A stretch of DNA of 44,777 nucleotides from Acidobacteriota bacterium. GTDB taxonomy: Bacteria; Acidobacteriota; Terriglobia; Terriglobales; Acidobacteriaceae. The notes under the pieces were generated by a model that was not told the DNA's origin, did not search any database, and saw only the letters and a program-made list of their open reading frames with translations. The DNA is taken from the NCBI GenBank assembly GCA_003224905.1, contig QIAA01000119.1, forward strand, positions 1 through 44,777. Reading direction: 5' to 3'. Below, one piece after another: positions 43,960 to 44,777 of the stretch. Both the position numbers and the translations under genes were made by a program. Positions within the stretch are counted from its first letter, which is position 1. Each line of letters begins with the position of its first letter.

Positions 43960-44777
43960 CTAAGTAGCGTAATCAGCGTTAATGCGGACGTAGGCGGCCG
44001 TCAGGTCGCTGGTCAGGAACTCCGCAGAACCAGAGCCGCGTCCCAATCCCACTTGAACCCTGCAATGGGGCTGCGCCAAAGCCCGATGTGCCTTTGCTTC
44101 GTTGAAGTTACATCGCACCCCGCCGCGGCACACTAATTGATCGCCGATCAAGATGCTGATTTTTCCCGGCTCAATTCGAACGCCGGATGCCCCTATGGCC
44201 GCCAGAATGCGTCCCCAATTTGGATCTGCGCCTGCCCAGGCAGTTTTTACGAGCGCAGACTTGGCTATTGCACGCGCTATACGCAGTCCTTCCTCTCGGC
44301 TTCTGGCGTGTTCAACGAGAATGTGGATCACGTGTTGCACCCCCTCGCCGTCACCCACGATCTGCTCGGACAAGCTTCGACAAACGTCGAACAGTGACTG
44401 CTCGAATCTGCTACGTGTACGGCCATGCTCAAGCTTCGCTCCGCTCTGACCGCTGGCCATCAGGAGCACGGTGTCATTCGTCGAGGTATCCCCATCCACA
44501 GAAATGCAATTGAATGTCTCATCACATACTCGGCAGAGGATCTGCTTAAGCTGACTCGGAGTGCCCGATACGTCGGAAAAGAGATACACGAGCATCGTCG
44601 CCAGTTGGGGATGGATCATGCCGGAGCCTTTGGCTACGCCCGATACTCTGACTTCAGCTTTTCCTACCCGGAAGCACGCTGAAGCCAACTTTGGACGAGT
44701 GTCGGTGGTCATGATGGATTGTGCAAAGGCTGCGATACCGAGAGCTTCGGTCCCGTCTTTCAATTCCGGCAACCTCG
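43960..44777 (-). CDS. argJ: Glutamate N-acetyltransferase/ornithine acetyltransferase (partial)
   Basis: Arginine-synthesis enzyme that moves acetyl from acetylornithine to glutamate; some forms also use acetyl-CoA. The visible 270 or so residues are the C-terminal two thirds; the 5' end lies beyond the right edge. ArgJ self-cleaves before a threonine in the conserved ATML segment, seen here as KGSGMIHPQLATML, so both chain parts can be recognised. Other landmarks are SIMTTDTRPK upstream, SVDGDTSTNDTV, and DPNWGRILAAIGASG near the end. The C-terminal NADYAT ending is typical. The cleavage threonine is intact. A terminator lies about 330 bp downstream. Confidence 0.93.
   Translation of the reverse strand, partial: RLPELKDGTEALGIAAFAQSIMTTDTRPKLASACFRVGKAEVRVSGVAKGSGMIHPQLATMLVYLFSDVSGTPSQLKQILCRVCDETFNCISVDGDTSTNDTVLLMASGQSGAKLEHGRTRSRFEQSLFDVCRSLSEQIVGDGEGVQHVIHILVEHARSREEGLRIARAIAKSALVKTAWAGADPNWGRILAAIGASGVRIEPGKISILIGDQLVCRGGVRCNFNEAKAHRALAQPHCRVQVGLGRGSGSAEFLTSDLTAAYVRINADYAT

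Noticed and set aside
1..44777. CRISPR array, tRNA, rRNA, transposase or phage genes
   Set aside because: No regularly spaced repeats, no recognisable RNA genes and no mobile-element proteins were seen anywhere in the window.

Overview
The window is a bacterial chromosome segment, most likely from an Acidobacteriota (Terriglobia-type) genome. The main clues are a secreted VWA protein of the 'VWFA-related Acidobacterial' type, secreted TPR and TolB-like proteins, short Acidobacteria-type hypothetical genes next to rnc and pgsA, and moderately GC-rich DNA with many GTG and TTG starts. This assignment rests on recalled family resemblance, not on a search. About 40 protein genes are supported. 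I see no tRNA, rRNA, insertion sequence, prophage or CRISPR array.

Layout. 1-6.2 kb: a small beta-carbonic anhydrase, an OpgC-type membrane protein, two tandem FAD oxidoreductases of the PYROXD2/CrtI type, and purU. 6.5-10.7 kb: an ECF sigma factor under a candidate ECF-type promoter, its overlapping anti-sigma gene, and two exported TPR-type genes; the second is broken by a one-base frameshift. 10.7-16.2 kb: rnc, two tandem signal peptidase I genes, an AsmA-like protein and a small secreted protein, apparently one transcription unit. 16.2-22.2 kb: a DUF1059 gene and trpD on the minus strand, sucC-sucD-ndk on the plus strand, then purA plus an ABM-domain gene on the minus strand. 22.3-29.1 kb: an orphan cytochrome P450, a MEDS-domain histidine kinase, a SulP transporter, a hemerythrin-like protein, a small membrane protein and a DinB-like protein.

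29.1-33.6 kb: a 1-Cys peroxiredoxin with a promoter/operator-like palindrome, a small gene coupled to a CDP-alcohol phosphatidyltransferase, a TolB-like propeller, a small anchored protein and fabD. 33.7-40.6 kb: glgX-treZ-treY on the minus strand, coupled by ATGA overlaps; this is the route from glycogen-type glucan to trehalose. 40.9-44.8 kb: a HEAT-repeat protein, the VWA protein, a small cysteine-pair protein, a noncoding block rich in stem-loops, and argJ, which runs off the right edge.

Most of the window is housekeeping or ordinary accessory metabolism, and I do not see a clear new multi-gene system. The items most worth checking are the stem-loop-rich block at 43.6-43.93 kb that ends in a minus-strand intrinsic terminator, the frameshifted TPR gene, the apparent CTG start with its own promoter at 8.1 kb, the ECF operon whose anti-sigma carries a TonB-C-like tail, and the tandem duplications (oxidoreductases, signal peptidases).
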